Shown here: positions 1 through 7,881 of the stretch, piece after piece
How the letters are laid out: each line of letters begins with the position of its first letter
Position numbering within the stretch: the first letter of the stretch is position 1
IMG/VR virus record: IMGVR_UViG_3300035490_000346
Span: 1 to 62,625 of that record
From: a virus
Length of the DNA: 62,625 nt
Strand: one strand, 5' to 3'
Made by a program: the position numbers and the translations under genes
Notes under the pieces: model-generated
Databases searched by the model: none
What the model saw: only the letters and a program-made list of their open reading frames with translations
What the model was told of the DNA's origin: nothing

Positions 1-1
1 G

Positions 2-94
2 CTCAGCGTGGAGACGCCATGCGGCTACGGGCTGGTGGCAAGACCGTCCACGAGGTATACTGATAGGGAGTATTGCGAGTTTAGCCGGTGAATG
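2..94 (+). CDS. C-terminal fragment of an unknown protein, cut by window edge
   Basis: The window opens inside a gene. Reading from base 2 gives about 30 residues, including Cys and several Tyr and Arg, before a TGA at 92-94. Reading from base 1 gives a shorter tail ending at TGA 61-63. The base-2 frame has the better third-position GC and is preferred. A hairpin typical of a terminator follows at 121-136. No function can be assigned. Confidence 0.3.
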
Positions 95-120
95 CTGGCC
101 CTTCCTTCTACTAAGGGCTA

Positions 121-136
121 GCCCCCCTCGGGGGGC
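121..136 (+). terminator. GC-rich hairpin after the first partial gene
   Basis: GCCCCC (121-126) pairs with GGGGGC (131-136) around a CTCG loop, and the flanking GCT/AGC can extend the stem past one bulged A. The sequence after it (CAGCCTTTGCC) has only a weak T run, so termination is inferred from position and stem strength. Confidence 0.4.
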
Positions 137-261
137 AGCCTTTGCCAACCAGGTCCAGCGGTTTCCGGCGAAAGAGGGGGGCGCTAGGTCCGGGGATGGA
201 GAGCAAGTAGCCTTCGGGTGAAAATGCTTGAGCCTCCGGCCACGCCCCCCTAATTTTGCCT

Positions 262-369
262 ATGAAGAAGAAGGCCAGGAAGACGCTTGTCGTTATCGCT
301 GCCGTCCTCCTTCCCGGAGGGCTGATCGCCCTTGCCGTATGGGGCATAGCAAGGCACCTCAGGAAGTAA
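262..369 (+). CDS. Possible 35-residue single-helix membrane peptide
   Basis: ATG at 262 opens a 35-codon frame ending TAA at 367-369. A Lys/Arg-rich start is followed by about 22 hydrophobic residues and a basic tail, the pattern of a one-pass membrane peptide. No good ribosome site is visible upstream, which lowers confidence. The next gene begins 33 bases later. Confidence 0.3.
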   Translation: MKKKARKTLVVIAAVLLPGGLIALAVWGIARHLRK

Positions 370-401
370 TCCCCCGATGTATAGTAGGCACGGAGGCACT
401 C

Positions 402-594
402 ATGGAGCCAGGGGAGTTCGGGCTTGATTCCTTCAAGGGCGAGGTCCTGAGGGTGCAGTGCTCGTACCATGACGGGCTCGGCCGCTGCGGCTCGCAGGTC
501 GGCAAGCTGTGCCCCAAGTGCGGCTGGCCAGAGGGTCGCCGCCAGGGTGAGGGAGTTCATCAGGACCGACCACGCCCGCAAACACACTCTGTAA
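402..594 (+). CDS. Small zinc-ribbon protein with an apparent frameshift
   Basis: ATG 402 follows an ACGGAGG ribosome site. The first ~45 residues contain two spaced cysteines and then CPKCGW, a zinc-ribbon knuckle. In the starting frame there is no stop and the frame runs on into the next gene. Shifting by one base near 525-535 gives a sensible basic tail (VREFIRTDHARKHTL) that ends at TAA 592-594, directly before a strong terminator. I infer that the true gene ends there and that the sequence carries an indel or a programmed frameshift. The alternative is one long frame to 872. Confidence 0.4.
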
Positions 595-595
595 C

Positions 596-620
596 AAAAC
601 CCCCTTTTAAGGGGGGTTTT
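596..620 (+). terminator. Perfect 9-bp hairpin terminator
   Basis: AAAACCCCC (596-604) pairs with GGGGGTTTT (612-620) around a short loop. The T run on the right and the A run on the left make it able to act in both directions. It separates the gene ending near 594 from the one starting at 651. Confidence 0.75.
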
Positions 621-650
621 GATGCAAGGAATATCTGTCATGGAGGCCCG

Positions 651-872
651 ATGAAGAAGAGAGGCAGGCCGAGGAAGTGGTTCACATGGACCCTGGAGGT
701 AAAGGTTGACCGGTCGTGGGTCGCTGACGGGTTCGACATCAAGAACGCCGAGCAGGCCCACGAGCACTTTGCCAGCATACTCCCCTATGCCTTCGGCGAC
801 GAGTTCAAGGCACGGGTGGTATCAAGGCCCCCCCGCACCGAAATCCGCAAGGCACAGGGGTACAAGCGATGA
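651..872 (+). CDS. Small conserved-looking phage protein, 73 aa
   Basis: ATG 651 has GGAGG five bases upstream. The N-terminus is a basic KKRGRPRK stretch, which resembles an AT-hook-like or nucleic-acid-binding tail, followed by a compact mixed alpha/beta sequence. It overlaps the next gene by four bases (ATGA), the first of a translationally coupled series running to about 2.8 kb. The basic stretch suggests DNA or RNA contact, but no family was recognised. Confidence 0.55.
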   Translation: MKKRGRPRKWFTWTLEVKVDRSWVADGFDIKNAEQAHEHFASILPYAFGDEFKARVVSRPPRTEIRKAQGYKR

Positions 873-1264
873 AGACGCCTATCGACGACACCTGCAAGGG
901 CTACCCTATCCAGCCCGAGCATATCGACACCTCGGGGCACTTCTGGTCCGCCTTCGACCACAACGAGACGGAGATATCCGCCAACTATATCGTCCGCCTA
1001 TGCCAGAAGAACGGGGGATGGAAGCCGTTCTCCTTCTCGGACATCAACAACCTCTACAAGGGCAACAAGAACGCCGAGGTCCTGGACTACGCCTTCAACA
1101 ACCTGCGCTGCTTCACGTGCCTCCGCCGTGGCACCCCCGTGGCAGAGGCAGAGGGCCAGCAGTACGTGCAGGCAGGTGCCGACGGCCTGATGCGGGTCAC
1201 GCACGAGTTCATCACCGCCTGCTTCACGTCGTCCCCGAGCAAGGGCCTGCTGAAGGGAGAATAG
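869..1264 (+). CDS. Unknown 131-residue protein
   Basis: The start at 869 overlaps the previous stop (ATGA). The protein is polar and aromatic, with Trp, Tyr and Phe spread through the first 75 residues and a CFTC pair near residue 82 that could bind zinc with an earlier Cys. No recognisable family. It sits in a run of early-type genes and probably shares their message. Confidence 0.6.
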   Translation: MKTPIDDTCKGYPIQPEHIDTSGHFWSAFDHNETEISANYIVRLCQKNGGWKPFSFSDINNLYKGNKNAEVLDYAFNNLRCFTCLRRGTPVAEAEGQQYVQAGADGLMRVTHEFITACFTSSPSKGLLKGE

Positions 1265-1268
1265 GCAC

Positions 1269-1469
1269 ATGGGCGGCAGGAGGCTGAAGAAGGCAAGCCG
1301 TACCGAGATTGACCAGTTCATAGCCCGCCTCACCCTCCTCAAGGAGGAGGCCATGCGCATCGGCATGTACAGGACCGGGCAAAAGCTGGAGGAGCCCATC
1401 AGGCAGGCCGGCTGGGAGCTGGCCGACCTCATAGAGCACGGCGACATCGAGCAAACCCCTAAAACATAG
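1269..1469 (+). CDS. Unknown 66-residue charged helical protein
   Basis: ATG 1269 lies four bases after the previous stop. The sequence is dominated by Lys, Glu, Arg and Leu in a helical pattern. The stop is followed by AACATAGTATTCTCCCTAGG, so the next gene may have a little promoter of its own. No function assigned. Confidence 0.55.
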   Translation: MGGRRLKKASRTEIDQFIARLTLLKEEAMRIGMYRTGQKLEEPIRQAGWELADLIEHGDIEQTPKT

Positions 1470-1491
1470 TATTCTCCCTAGGAGGCAACCG

Positions 1492-1794
1492 ATGAGCATC
1501 CTAGAGGACATAACCGCCGAGAGGGCATACCAGGAGAAGAGCTGGGGCACGGCCTTCGACGACAGGAACACCCTGAACGACTGGGTGGCATACGCCGCCA
1601 TCTACCTTGGCCGGGCGGCATCCATGAAGGCCACCCCGGCAGAGCAGAGGGAGGGCATACTCAAGACGGCCACCATCCTGATAGCGGCGGTAGAGGCCTT
1701 CGACCGCAACAAGGGCTTCCCGCCCAGGCACTACGACCCGGAGAACCCGCAGATGACGGTGCCGGCCGACCCGAGCAGGAGCCGGGCAAGATGA
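1492..1794 (+). CDS. Phage protein of the ERAYQ-KWGT type, 100 aa
   Basis: The start has TAGGAGG seven bases upstream. The N-terminal pattern ERAYQEKSWGT, then NDWVAY and YLGRA, matches a family of small helical phage proteins that I associate with MazG-like nucleotide pyrophosphohydrolase relatives. The catalytic EExxE motifs of MazG are not evident, so enzyme activity is not claimed. The next gene overlaps by four bases. Confidence 0.55.
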   Translation: MSILEDITAERAYQEKSWGTAFDDRNTLNDWVAYAAIYLGRAASMKATPAEQREGILKTATILIAAVEAFDRNKGFPPRHYDPENPQMTVPADPSRSRAR

Positions 1795-2393
1795 GGGCTG
1801 GCACCAAGAGCCTGCTGTTCGGCGAGCACCAGTTCCTCATCCACCCCCTGTACGTGGCCCTGGCGTGGAGGAGCATGTTCGGCTTCCCACGGGACCTTAG
1901 GCTGTGGCTCTGCTTCCTGGTACATGACTGGGGCTACTGGGGTAAGGAGGACATGGACGGGGAGAGCGGGAGGAAGCATCCCTGGCCGGGGGCAGTGCTG
2001 GCCCACCGCCTGCTGGACAGGGGCCCTGGCATATCCTATGCCTGGATGGACTTCTGCCTCTACCATTCCCGCTATATCGCCGAGAAGGGCATGATATTCG
2101 AGCGCCCGGTCTCCCGCCTGGCCCTCGCCGACAAGATGTCGTTCGTCATGATGCCCTGGTGGGTGTACCTCCCCCTAGCATGGCTGTCCGGCTCCCTCAG
2201 GGAGTACATGGACAACGGCAGGGGGATGGGGGAGCCCACGGTAGGGTACAGGGAATGGCACAGGGCGCTGTGCAGCAAGACCCTGGAGTGGGTAGTCTGT
2301 ACCCTACAGCGCCCCGCTGCCAGCGACTACGGCGAGGGGCGGTACTGGAGCTGGAAGAAGAAGGGCAGCGATGGCAGTATGGCCTCTGACTAA
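1791..2393 (+). CDS. HD-domain protein (putative metal-dependent phosphohydrolase)
   Basis: Residues ~45-52 read FLVHDWGYWG, carrying the His-Asp pair that defines HD hydrolases. Further histidines follow at KHPW and in YHSRY (about residues 68-105). This spacing fits a metal site of the HD superfamily, which cleaves phosphate esters of nucleotides. Phage HD proteins of this size often act on deoxynucleotides or signalling nucleotides, but the substrate cannot be read here. A hydrophobic stretch around residues 115-135 may be core or membrane-facing. It overlaps its neighbours on both sides. Confidence 0.65.
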   Translation: MRAGTKSLLFGEHQFLIHPLYVALAWRSMFGFPRDLRLWLCFLVHDWGYWGKEDMDGESGRKHPWPGAVLAHRLLDRGPGISYAWMDFCLYHSRYIAEKGMIFERPVSRLALADKMSFVMMPWWVYLPLAWLSGSLREYMDNGRGMGEPTVGYREWHRALCSKTLEWVVCTLQRPAASDYGEGRYWSWKKKGSDGSMASD

Positions 2394-2502
2394 GGCCGCC
2401 AGGGAGAGGCTCTGGAGGGAGTTCCTGGAGCGCCTGGAGAGGCTCAGGCACCAGGGCAAGCGGCCTCCCATCAGGCGGAGGTGGCACTCCAGGTGGCACT
2501 GA
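2371..2502 (+). CDS. Arg-rich 43-residue peptide
   Basis: ATG 2371 (GAAGGG upstream) lies inside the 3' end of the HD-domain gene in another frame and stops at TGA 2500-2502, one base before the next ATG at 2504. The peptide has many Arg, Leu and Trp residues and is strongly basic, with a predicted helix. The exact fit between neighbours supports it, although its composition could also come from GC-rich shadow coding. Confidence 0.4.
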   Translation: MAVWPLTKAARERLWREFLERLERLRHQGKRPPIRRRWHSRWH

Positions 2503-2503
2503 T

Positions 2504-2836
2504 ATGCACTATGAGGTCCCAGGGGCAGGCTACTACGACAAGGCCCACAACGATGCCGACAAGCAGGCAAACACCGACCTTATACGGCAGCTCCTATACT
2601 TCAACCTGGGGCACCCGAGGGGCGATAACCTGTGGGTGCTGCTAGGCAATGACTTTGTCCTTCACCCCCTCGGGCGGGACGGCCTGAGGGACGCAACGAA
2701 CCTCCTCCTGGGCAGGGCACCGAGGAACATGGCCTGCGGGTGGGTGCTGCGCATCCTCTACAGGCTCCTGACGGTCAGGGTAAGCTCGTTCCTGCGCAAC
2801 ATGCTATGGGCCCTCCGGCAGTATTCTAAACCATGA
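2504..2836 (+). CDS. Unknown 110-residue protein
   Basis: It starts one base after the preceding stop and overlaps the helicase start by four bases (ATGA), so its translation is coupled to the helicase. The middle contains a hydrophobic, leucine-rich segment and the C-terminus is basic. No family recognised. Confidence 0.5.
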   Translation: MHYEVPGAGYYDKAHNDADKQANTDLIRQLLYFNLGHPRGDNLWVLLGNDFVLHPLGRDGLRDATNLLLGRAPRNMACGWVLRILYRLLTVRVSSFLRNMLWALRQYSKP

Positions 2837-4803
2837 CCAGCCAGTTCGACTACAGCTTCCTGAACGAGGAGCAGCTAAGGGCGGTCGCCCACCCTATCGG
2901 CAGGCCTGCCTGCCTTATCGCCGGGGCGGGGTCCGGCAAGACCGCCACCATCACGGCCAGGGTAGCCTGGCTGATGGAGAACAGCGTCCTCCCCTTCCGC
3001 ATCTGCTGCATTACCTTCACCAACAAGGCGGCCGGCGAGATAGCCCGCAGGGTAGGGCTGTCGGAGGCCAGCCCTGCGGGGTCGGACATACCCCATATCT
3101 CCACCATCCACTCCCTGGCGCTCAGCGCCATCCGCAAGGACCCCGAGGGCTTCGGCTTCGACGGCAGGGTCACGCCCATGGACGACTACGACCAGGCGCA
3201 GATGTGCAAGAAGCTCATCGAGCGCATGCCCCAGGAGATGGGCGTGGAGATGAACGCCTACCGCTTCCTGGAGAAGCTCGGCTACCACCGTGCCCGTGGG
3301 GTGGGGTTCTCGGACGGCTATACGGAGGACGTCCACGAGGAGGCGCTGGAGCACCACAAGGGGTACCATGCCCTGGACGACTGGGAGGTAAGGCTCTGGA
3401 GGCTGTTCGAGGAGGAGAAGCGGAAGTGCGGCACGGTTGACTTCGACGACATGATTCACCTGGTGGTCCGCCGTGGGGAGGGGGAGGACAACTGGCGGGC
3501 GGCCTTGCAGAAGCGCTTCCACCACGTCCTCCAGGACGAGAGCCAGGACACCAGCCCCGTGCAGTGGAGGCTCGTCAACCTCCTGCTGGCGGACGGCAAC
3601 CCTAACCTCTACTGCGTCGGCGACCTGGCGCAGAGCATCTATGCCTTCCAGGGGGCGGAGCCACGCCTGCTCAAGGAGTTCAGCGAGGGCTGGCGGGGGC
3701 ACGTGCCGGACCTCTACCGCATCTCCCGCAACCACCGCAGCCTGCCCTCCATCATCCGGCTGAGCAACAAGATTAACGCCGCCATGACGGAGGTCATCCC
3801 GCTCAAGATGATGCCATTCCGGGGCCTCGTCCCCGGCGGGGAGGAGGCGCAGCCGGGGCTGACCAGGATAATCAAGTCCAGCATGCCGGCCGACATAGCC
3901 GCCGTCATCGCCAAGGAGATACAGCACGACAGCCAGCTCAAGAAGGCCCCCATAGCCTACAAGGACAACGCTATCCTGGTGCGCAGCGCCATCCAGGTAA
4001 GGGACATCGAGGGGGCGCTGGTACGGCTCCGCATCCCCTACATAGTCCGGGGCGGCAGGGGGCTCCTCCAGACGGAGGAGGTCAAGGACATCCTCTCCTA
4101 CTTCCGGCTGGCCGTCAACCACAAGGACTTCCCGGCCTTCGTGCGTGCCGTAGGGGTGCCGAAGAGGGGCATCGGGGACGTGGCCATCGAGAGGCTGCGC
4201 CAGAGGGCCAGCGAGGAGCACGGCGGCGACCTGGTCGAGGCATGCACCTCCCTGGACAAGCTGGACGTGTTCTACAGCAGCATATCCCAGGCCACGGCCA
4301 TGCTGGACGACCCTGCCGGGGCCATGGAGGCGCTGGTACGGCTGTTCGGGTACAAGGACTACATCTCCGCCAAGTACCGCCGCGAGGAGAGCAAGGCTAA
4401 GGCCAAGCACGAGAACATAGACCGCTTCCTCCTCCTGGTGCGGTCCCTCGCGGACGACGGCAAGACCTCCGAGGACCTGGTGTTCCACCTTGCCATGGAC
4501 AGGCCCTCCGACGACGGGGAAGAGGAGGAAAAGGGGGAGGTTACCGTCTCCACCATCCACAGTGCCAAGGGGCTGGAATGGCAGCGGGTGTATATTACCA
4601 ATGTGACAGAGGGCTCGCTGCCCCACAGGTTCAGCATGGGGAGCCCCTCCGAGGTAGAGGAGGAGCGGCGGCTGTTCTATGTCGCCTGCACGAGGGCAAA
4701 GGACAGCCTTGCCCTATGCGTGCATTCCCTGGAGCCCCGTGGCCCCAACACCCTGTCGGTATCGCCTAGCAGGTTCCTGGGAGAGGTAGGGATAAGGGCA
4801 TGA
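2833..4803 (+). CDS. UvrD/PcrA/Rep-type superfamily 1 DNA helicase
   Basis: This 656-residue protein has the full set of SF1A motifs in order: Walker A GAGSGKT at residues 31-37, the Walker B region DESQD near 235, a GDLAQSIYAFQGA motif III just after it, a TIHSAKGLEW motif V near 573 and the VACTRAKD motif VI near 617. It would unwind DNA 3' to 5' with ATP during replication or repair. The length matches cellular UvrD-like enzymes without their long C-terminal tail. DESQD instead of DEYQD is a mild variant also seen in phages. It is coupled to both neighbours by 4-base overlaps. Confidence 0.95.
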   Translation: MTSQFDYSFLNEEQLRAVAHPIGRPACLIAGAGSGKTATITARVAWLMENSVLPFRICCITFTNKAAGEIARRVGLSEASPAGSDIPHISTIHSLALSAIRKDPEGFGFDGRVTPMDDYDQAQMCKKLIERMPQEMGVEMNAYRFLEKLGYHRARGVGFSDGYTEDVHEEALEHHKGYHALDDWEVRLWRLFEEEKRKCGTVDFDDMIHLVVRRGEGEDNWRAALQKRFHHVLQDESQDTSPVQWRLVNLLLADGNPNLYCVGDLAQSIYAFQGAEPRLLKEFSEGWRGHVPDLYRISRNHRSLPSIIRLSNKINAAMTEVIPLKMMPFRGLVPGGEEAQPGLTRIIKSSMPADIAAVIAKEIQHDSQLKKAPIAYKDNAILVRSAIQVRDIEGALVRLRIPYIVRGGRGLLQTEEVKDILSYFRLAVNHKDFPAFVRAVGVPKRGIGDVAIERLRQRASEEHGGDLVEACTSLDKLDVFYSSISQATAMLDDPAGAMEALVRLFGYKDYISAKYRREESKAKAKHENIDRFLLLVRSLADDGKTSEDLVFHLAMDRPSDDGEEEEKGEVTVSTIHSAKGLEWQRVYITNVTEGSLPHRFSMGSPSEVEEERRLFYVACTRAKDSLALCVHSLEPRGPNTLSVSPSRFLGEVGIRA

Positions 4804-5132
4804 ACAGGAAGGCAGCAGAGCAGTGGACCGAGTTCTGGGAGCTGGTGATTGTCAGCCGCCGCGAGAACCTCCATTACCCCGAGTACAACAACGAGTCCTT
4901 CCGCCAGGCGTTTACGAGCGAGGGGATAGCCAAGGACCGGGCCGAGGAGGACAACGAGTTCAGGCTCAGGGGCATAAAGAGGGAGGACGCGCCGGGCGGC
5001 CCTATCAAGTGGAAGAGCGACCACCACGGCGGGGTCAGGAGCACCGAGAGCCCCAACGGCGAGGCGGACTACTACGTGTTCCCCCGGACTATATTCCCGA
5101 GGATGGACATCCCGCTGAGGGAGGGGTCATGA
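4800..5132 (+). CDS. Unknown 110-residue acidic/basic protein after the helicase
   Basis: Starts inside the helicase stop (ATGA at 4800). It is highly charged, with many Glu, Arg and Asp residues and aromatic pairs at both ends. It overlaps the next start by four bases. Location suggests co-expression with the helicase, but nothing in the sequence gives a role. Confidence 0.55.
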   Translation: MNRKAAEQWTEFWELVIVSRRENLHYPEYNNESFRQAFTSEGIAKDRAEEDNEFRLRGIKREDAPGGPIKWKSDHHGGVRSTESPNGEADYYVFPRTIFPRMDIPLREGS

Positions 5133-5620
5133 TAAAGGACACGGTCCCCTGCTACGTGTGCGGGGGCACCAGGGAGGTTGACCCGCAGACGGGCGAGCCG
5201 CTCGACTGCGACGTGTGCGGGCCGAGGCTGTGCGAGGGATGCGAGGCGGGCAACCACTTCCAGTGCGTGGGCCACTACTGCGAGTGCAAGGAATGCAGGG
5301 CCAATGCAGGCAAGCATATAGTGTGCCCGCCCTGCACGGAGGACAGGCATGACGGGTGCCTCGGGCACGGCTGCCACTGCAAGCACTTCAGGTGGCACGA
5401 CCCCGACTGCCCCGAGTGCCAGGAGGCGATGAAGGACTGCATCTGCGGCAGGATGCACTGGATGCTGAACGGCACCAGGAACGCCAAGTGGGAGTGGGAC
5501 TGCCCGGTCCACGGCAGCACGAAGGTAGACAAGAAGGAGAGGGAGTACCACGAGCATGAACCTGCGGCCCTGGACGGGTGTATACTAAGGGGGGAGGAGA
5601 TACATGTCGGCATTCTCTAA
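5129..5620 (+). CDS. Cys/His-rich multi-zinc-binding protein, 163 aa
   Basis: About 25 cysteines and many histidines occur in CxxC, CxC and CxxxC groups from residue 8 to the end. They begin with CYVCGG and continue through CEGC, CEC-x-C, CPPC, CHC and CICGRMH. This density implies several structural zinc sites rather than an enzyme. ATG 5129 has GAGGGG upstream and overlaps the previous stop. Near 5576-5590 a TATACT with GGGAGGAG lies inside its 3' end and may drive the next gene. Confidence 0.6.
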   Translation: MIKDTVPCYVCGGTREVDPQTGEPLDCDVCGPRLCEGCEAGNHFQCVGHYCECKECRANAGKHIVCPPCTEDRHDGCLGHGCHCKHFRWHDPDCPECQEAMKDCICGRMHWMLNGTRNAKWEWDCPVHGSTKVDKKEREYHEHEPAALDGCILRGEEIHVGIL

Positions 5621-5942
5621 GAGGTTCCCAGGGATGGCGGTCGGCGAGTACAGGGAGATTGGCACCCCCTGGCATGCCGCCAGGACCCTTCCTGACAGCC
5701 TGTCCGTAAGGACCTTCGTGACCCCCTCCCATACCTTCCCTGACGAGGGCTACTACCTCCAGGCGGTGAAGGGCAAGAGGGCGGGATGGGGAAACGGCTC
5801 CGCCGTCATCATGTGCAACTGCATCGACGCCACGCTCAAGTTCGGCTCCGTCCTGACCGGCATCAAGGCCCCCTGCAAGCATGCCCAGGGGCTCAGGGCC
5901 CTGCTCGGCAGGGGGTATGCCTATGCCAAGGCAGAGGACTAG
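5604..5942 (+). CDS. SWIM-type zinc-finger protein
   Basis: The 112-residue protein carries CNC around residue 71 and CKH around residue 92, the CxC...CxH arrangement of SWIM zinc fingers, with hydrophobic residues between. SWIM domains bind DNA or proteins. A larger protein with the same signature lies at 43714-44688 beside the capsid gene. GGGAGGAG lies upstream, and TATACT at 5581-5586 gives it a possible private promoter. It ends just before promoter box 5943. Confidence 0.6.
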   Translation: MSAFSKRFPGMAVGEYREIGTPWHAARTLPDSLSVRTFVTPSHTFPDEGYYLQAVKGKRAGWGNGSAVIMCNCIDATLKFGSVLTGIKAPCKHAQGLRALLGRGYAYAKAED

Positions 5943-5977
5943 AATCCCGCCGCAGGCCCGTGATTCCAGTGTATACT
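5943..5977 (+). promoter_or_regulatory. Early-type promoter: AATCCCGCC-N20-TATACT
   Basis: AATCCCGCC at 5943-5951 is followed after exactly 20 bases by TATACT at 5972-5977, preceded by GTG. The same two boxes at the same spacing recur at eight other sites in the window. It precedes the gene at 6053, with a leader of about 70 bases. Confidence 0.65.
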
Positions 5978-6052
5978 TAGTGTGAAGGGGGCAGGCAAGG
6001 CGCTCCCGAGAGATTATGGCCTCCGCACTGACGAGGCCAGAGGAGATTACAA

Positions 6053-6409
6053 ATGAATAGGAACGGGCTTGAGGAGCGGGAGACTGCCCGCCTGGTGTGG
6101 GACTATTTCCGGCTGATGCTGCCTACGACCAAGGACAGGCTGCTGGAGAGGTACAAGGAGGCAAGTGATCGCCTTCGCCCCGGTGCCTCCAGGAAGGTAC
6201 GGCTGGTGACCAACGGCGTGGAGGAGGTCATCGAGGTCAAGTTCGGCTCTAACACCAAGGGCGAGTTCCTGACGATGAAGGACTTCTACCACGAGCTTAT
6301 GAAGGCCAGCCCTGTATGGGCGTTCATCGGCGCTGACCTGCCGAGCAATCCTCCACGGCAGAAGCGCCCCGGCAGGGGAAGGTTCAACCCGAACCGCAGG
6401 CCCCGCTAG
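6053..6409 (+). CDS. Unknown 118-residue protein
   Basis: AGGAG seven bases before ATG 6053 supports the start. The N-terminal half is helical and charged. The middle has a valine-rich strand pattern (KVRLV, VEEVIEVKFG). The last 20 residues are Arg/Pro-rich, likely a disordered nucleic-acid-binding tail. It is the first gene after promoter 5943. No family recognised. Confidence 0.6.
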   Translation: MNRNGLEERETARLVWDYFRLMLPTTKDRLLERYKEASDRLRPGASRKVRLVTNGVEEVIEVKFGSNTKGEFLTMKDFYHELMKASPVWAFIGADLPSNPPRQKRPGRGRFNPNRRPR

Positions 6410-6413
6410 CTCT

Positions 6414-6486
6414 CTGGCAGGGCATGCGGAGTAGCTGACTGTATCCAGGCATGGCCAGCGAAATCTGAGCCATGCCCTGCCAGGAG
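6414..6486 (+). promoter_or_regulatory. Leader RNA with two mutually exclusive hairpins
   Basis: CTGGCAGGGCATG (6414-6426) is perfectly complementary to CATGCCCTGCCAG (6471-6483), a 13-bp stem that ends at the ribosome site AGGAG (6482-6486) of the gene at 6494. The same 3' arm can instead pair with GGCATGGC (6448-6455) through GCCATGCC (6469-6476), an 8-bp hairpin with a 13-base loop. The two structures cannot coexist, the layout of a translational switch or attenuator. The signal, if any, is unknown. Confidence 0.5.
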
Positions 6487-6493
6487 ACTTACT

Positions 6494-7501
6494 ATGAGAG
6501 AGGCACGCTTCGATACGGTCCTGCCCACCGACTGGACAGGCAGCAAGGCGCTAGGGGTGTTCCTCGGCCAGGACTTCTGCGCCGAGCACGAGTGGGGCAT
6601 AAGGGGCGTCCAGGAGCACTTCGGCATCTCCAAGAACACCCGTGCCCTGGGCGTCAACAGGCGCAGGATACGGCAGGTCCCCAAGAGCCTCATGTGGGTC
6701 AGGCGAGGCATCCGGGAGGGAATCCTTCTTCCCGAGACATTCGAGCTACACTACGAGGGCCCGGTCAAGGCCGTGTCCTTCTACTGGCGCACCCTCTACC
6801 TCCCCACGGCCAAGGGGCTCAAGGCGGCGTGGGACGAGGGCTCCTTCATCGTGACCTCCAACCGCAAGAAGGAAGTCAGGCTCCTGCGCCAGGTCTATGA
6901 CGCTATCAGGAGGAAGGACGCCGCCGTGGGCATCTTCAGCCCGCACGGGCTTAACCCCTTCGGCGGGCAGGGCCTAGGGATTGCCATCGTCAGCCGCATG
7001 GACAAGGATACGCTCAAGGGCTGGAAGGATGCCGACCGGGAGCAGCAGTTCCTCCAGAAGGCCAAGAGGGACAGCGGCATCGTAGACATACTCCGCAAGG
7101 CAGGCAAGAGGTTCTTCGACGTCTCCCCCAGGCTTGAGAAGGACGGGACCATCGTCTACTGGCTCAACCCCTGGGACGAGGGCCATGCTAAGGCGGGGTG
7201 GTACTCCCTCCAGGACCTCAAGGACTGGGCAGAGGGCAAGGGGAAGGTGGTACAGCCCCCTCCCCCTCCCCCTGAGCCTGAGCCCGAGCAGCCGGAGGAA
7301 TGGGGAGACGAAACTAGCACTCCCGGTGCCAGCATCCCTGGCTCGGAGCTACCGCCCATCCCGCCCCCCGAGCCCGAGCCCGAGCTGCCGGAGGAGCAGG
7401 GGGACGAGACCAGCACTCCCGGCGCTGGTATCCCTGGCTCGGAGCCCTTCCAGGAGATGCTAGGGGAGGAGCCGAAGTGCGACGACGGGGTTCAGCAATG
7501 A
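6494..7501 (+). CDS. Unknown 335-residue protein with a Pro/Glu repeat tail
   Basis: The first ~245 residues look globular, mixed alpha/beta and rich in Arg and Lys. From about residue 254 the protein becomes a low-complexity tail: six prolines, then two near-identical copies of a ~32-residue unit containing PEPEPE, PEE, GDETSTPG and IPGSE. Such tails are usually disordered spacers or binding arms. The gene lies under the switch-like leader at 6414-6486. It overlaps the next gene by four bases. Function not recognised. Confidence 0.65.
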   Translation: MREARFDTVLPTDWTGSKALGVFLGQDFCAEHEWGIRGVQEHFGISKNTRALGVNRRRIRQVPKSLMWVRRGIREGILLPETFELHYEGPVKAVSFYWRTLYLPTAKGLKAAWDEGSFIVTSNRKKEVRLLRQVYDAIRRKDAAVGIFSPHGLNPFGGQGLGIAIVSRMDKDTLKGWKDADREQQFLQKAKRDSGIVDILRKAGKRFFDVSPRLEKDGTIVYWLNPWDEGHAKAGWYSLQDLKDWAEGKGKVVQPPPPPPEPEPEQPEEWGDETSTPGASIPGSELPPIPPPEPEPELPEEQGDETSTPGAGIPGSEPFQEMLGEEPKCDDGVQQ

Positions 7502-7701
7502 GGGACAAGAAGCGGTTCATGCACGAGCTGGCCGTGTTCCTGGTGGCCGAGCAGGCCTCTGACAGCATCGGGCTCCAGCTAGGTAGGCCCTTTGCCAAGC
7601 GCTGGGCCGCCCTCCGCAGTGCTACCCCCCTCTTCGGCTACCCGACCGTGGAGGAGGCAGAGAAGGTGCTGTCGGGATGGCTGCTCGGGGAGGGCAAATG
7701 A
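7498..7701 (+). CDS. Unknown 67-residue helical protein
   Basis: ATGA overlap with the preceding gene sets the start at 7498. The sequence is helical, with a hydrophobic face in its first half and a Trp-containing C-terminus. It overlaps the next gene by four bases. No family recognised. Confidence 0.55.
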   Translation: MRDKKRFMHELAVFLVAEQASDSIGLQLGRPFAKRWAALRSATPLFGYPTVEEAEKVLSGWLLGEGK

Positions 7702-7880
7702 AGCTCATCAAGGTCGAGTTCAATGACGGCAAGACAGTAAGCCTGGACGTTGCCGAGTTCGGCTTGGGGGCAGGGGTTAAAGTAAGCAGCCAGATGGAAG
7801 AGGTCGGCTCCGGGGGCGGCAGCGTCCTCGACCGGCTTGCCTCCCTCCACGGCGGCGTCAAGGACATAACCGGGGGATAA
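7698..7880 (+). CDS. Unknown 60-residue protein
   Basis: The start at 7698 is the ATG in the ATGA overlap. The beta-rich N-terminus (KLIKVEFNDGKTVSLDV) is followed by a Gly-rich turn region. Two bases separate its stop from the following membrane-protein gene, so they are co-translated. No known function. Confidence 0.55.
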   Translation: MKLIKVEFNDGKTVSLDVAEFGLGAGVKVSSQMEEVGSGGGSVLDRLASLHGGVKDITGG

Positions 7881-7881
7881 C

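Noticed and set aside
111-767. A 218-codon minus-strand open frame with hydrophobic stretches
   Set aside because: It crosses a strong terminator and the plus-strand genes at 402 and 651, and has no convincing ribosome site.
2875-4626. A 583-codon minus-strand open frame
   Set aside because: It lies wholly over the well-supported UvrD-type helicase and reads as Leu/Val/Gly/Pro shadow sequence.
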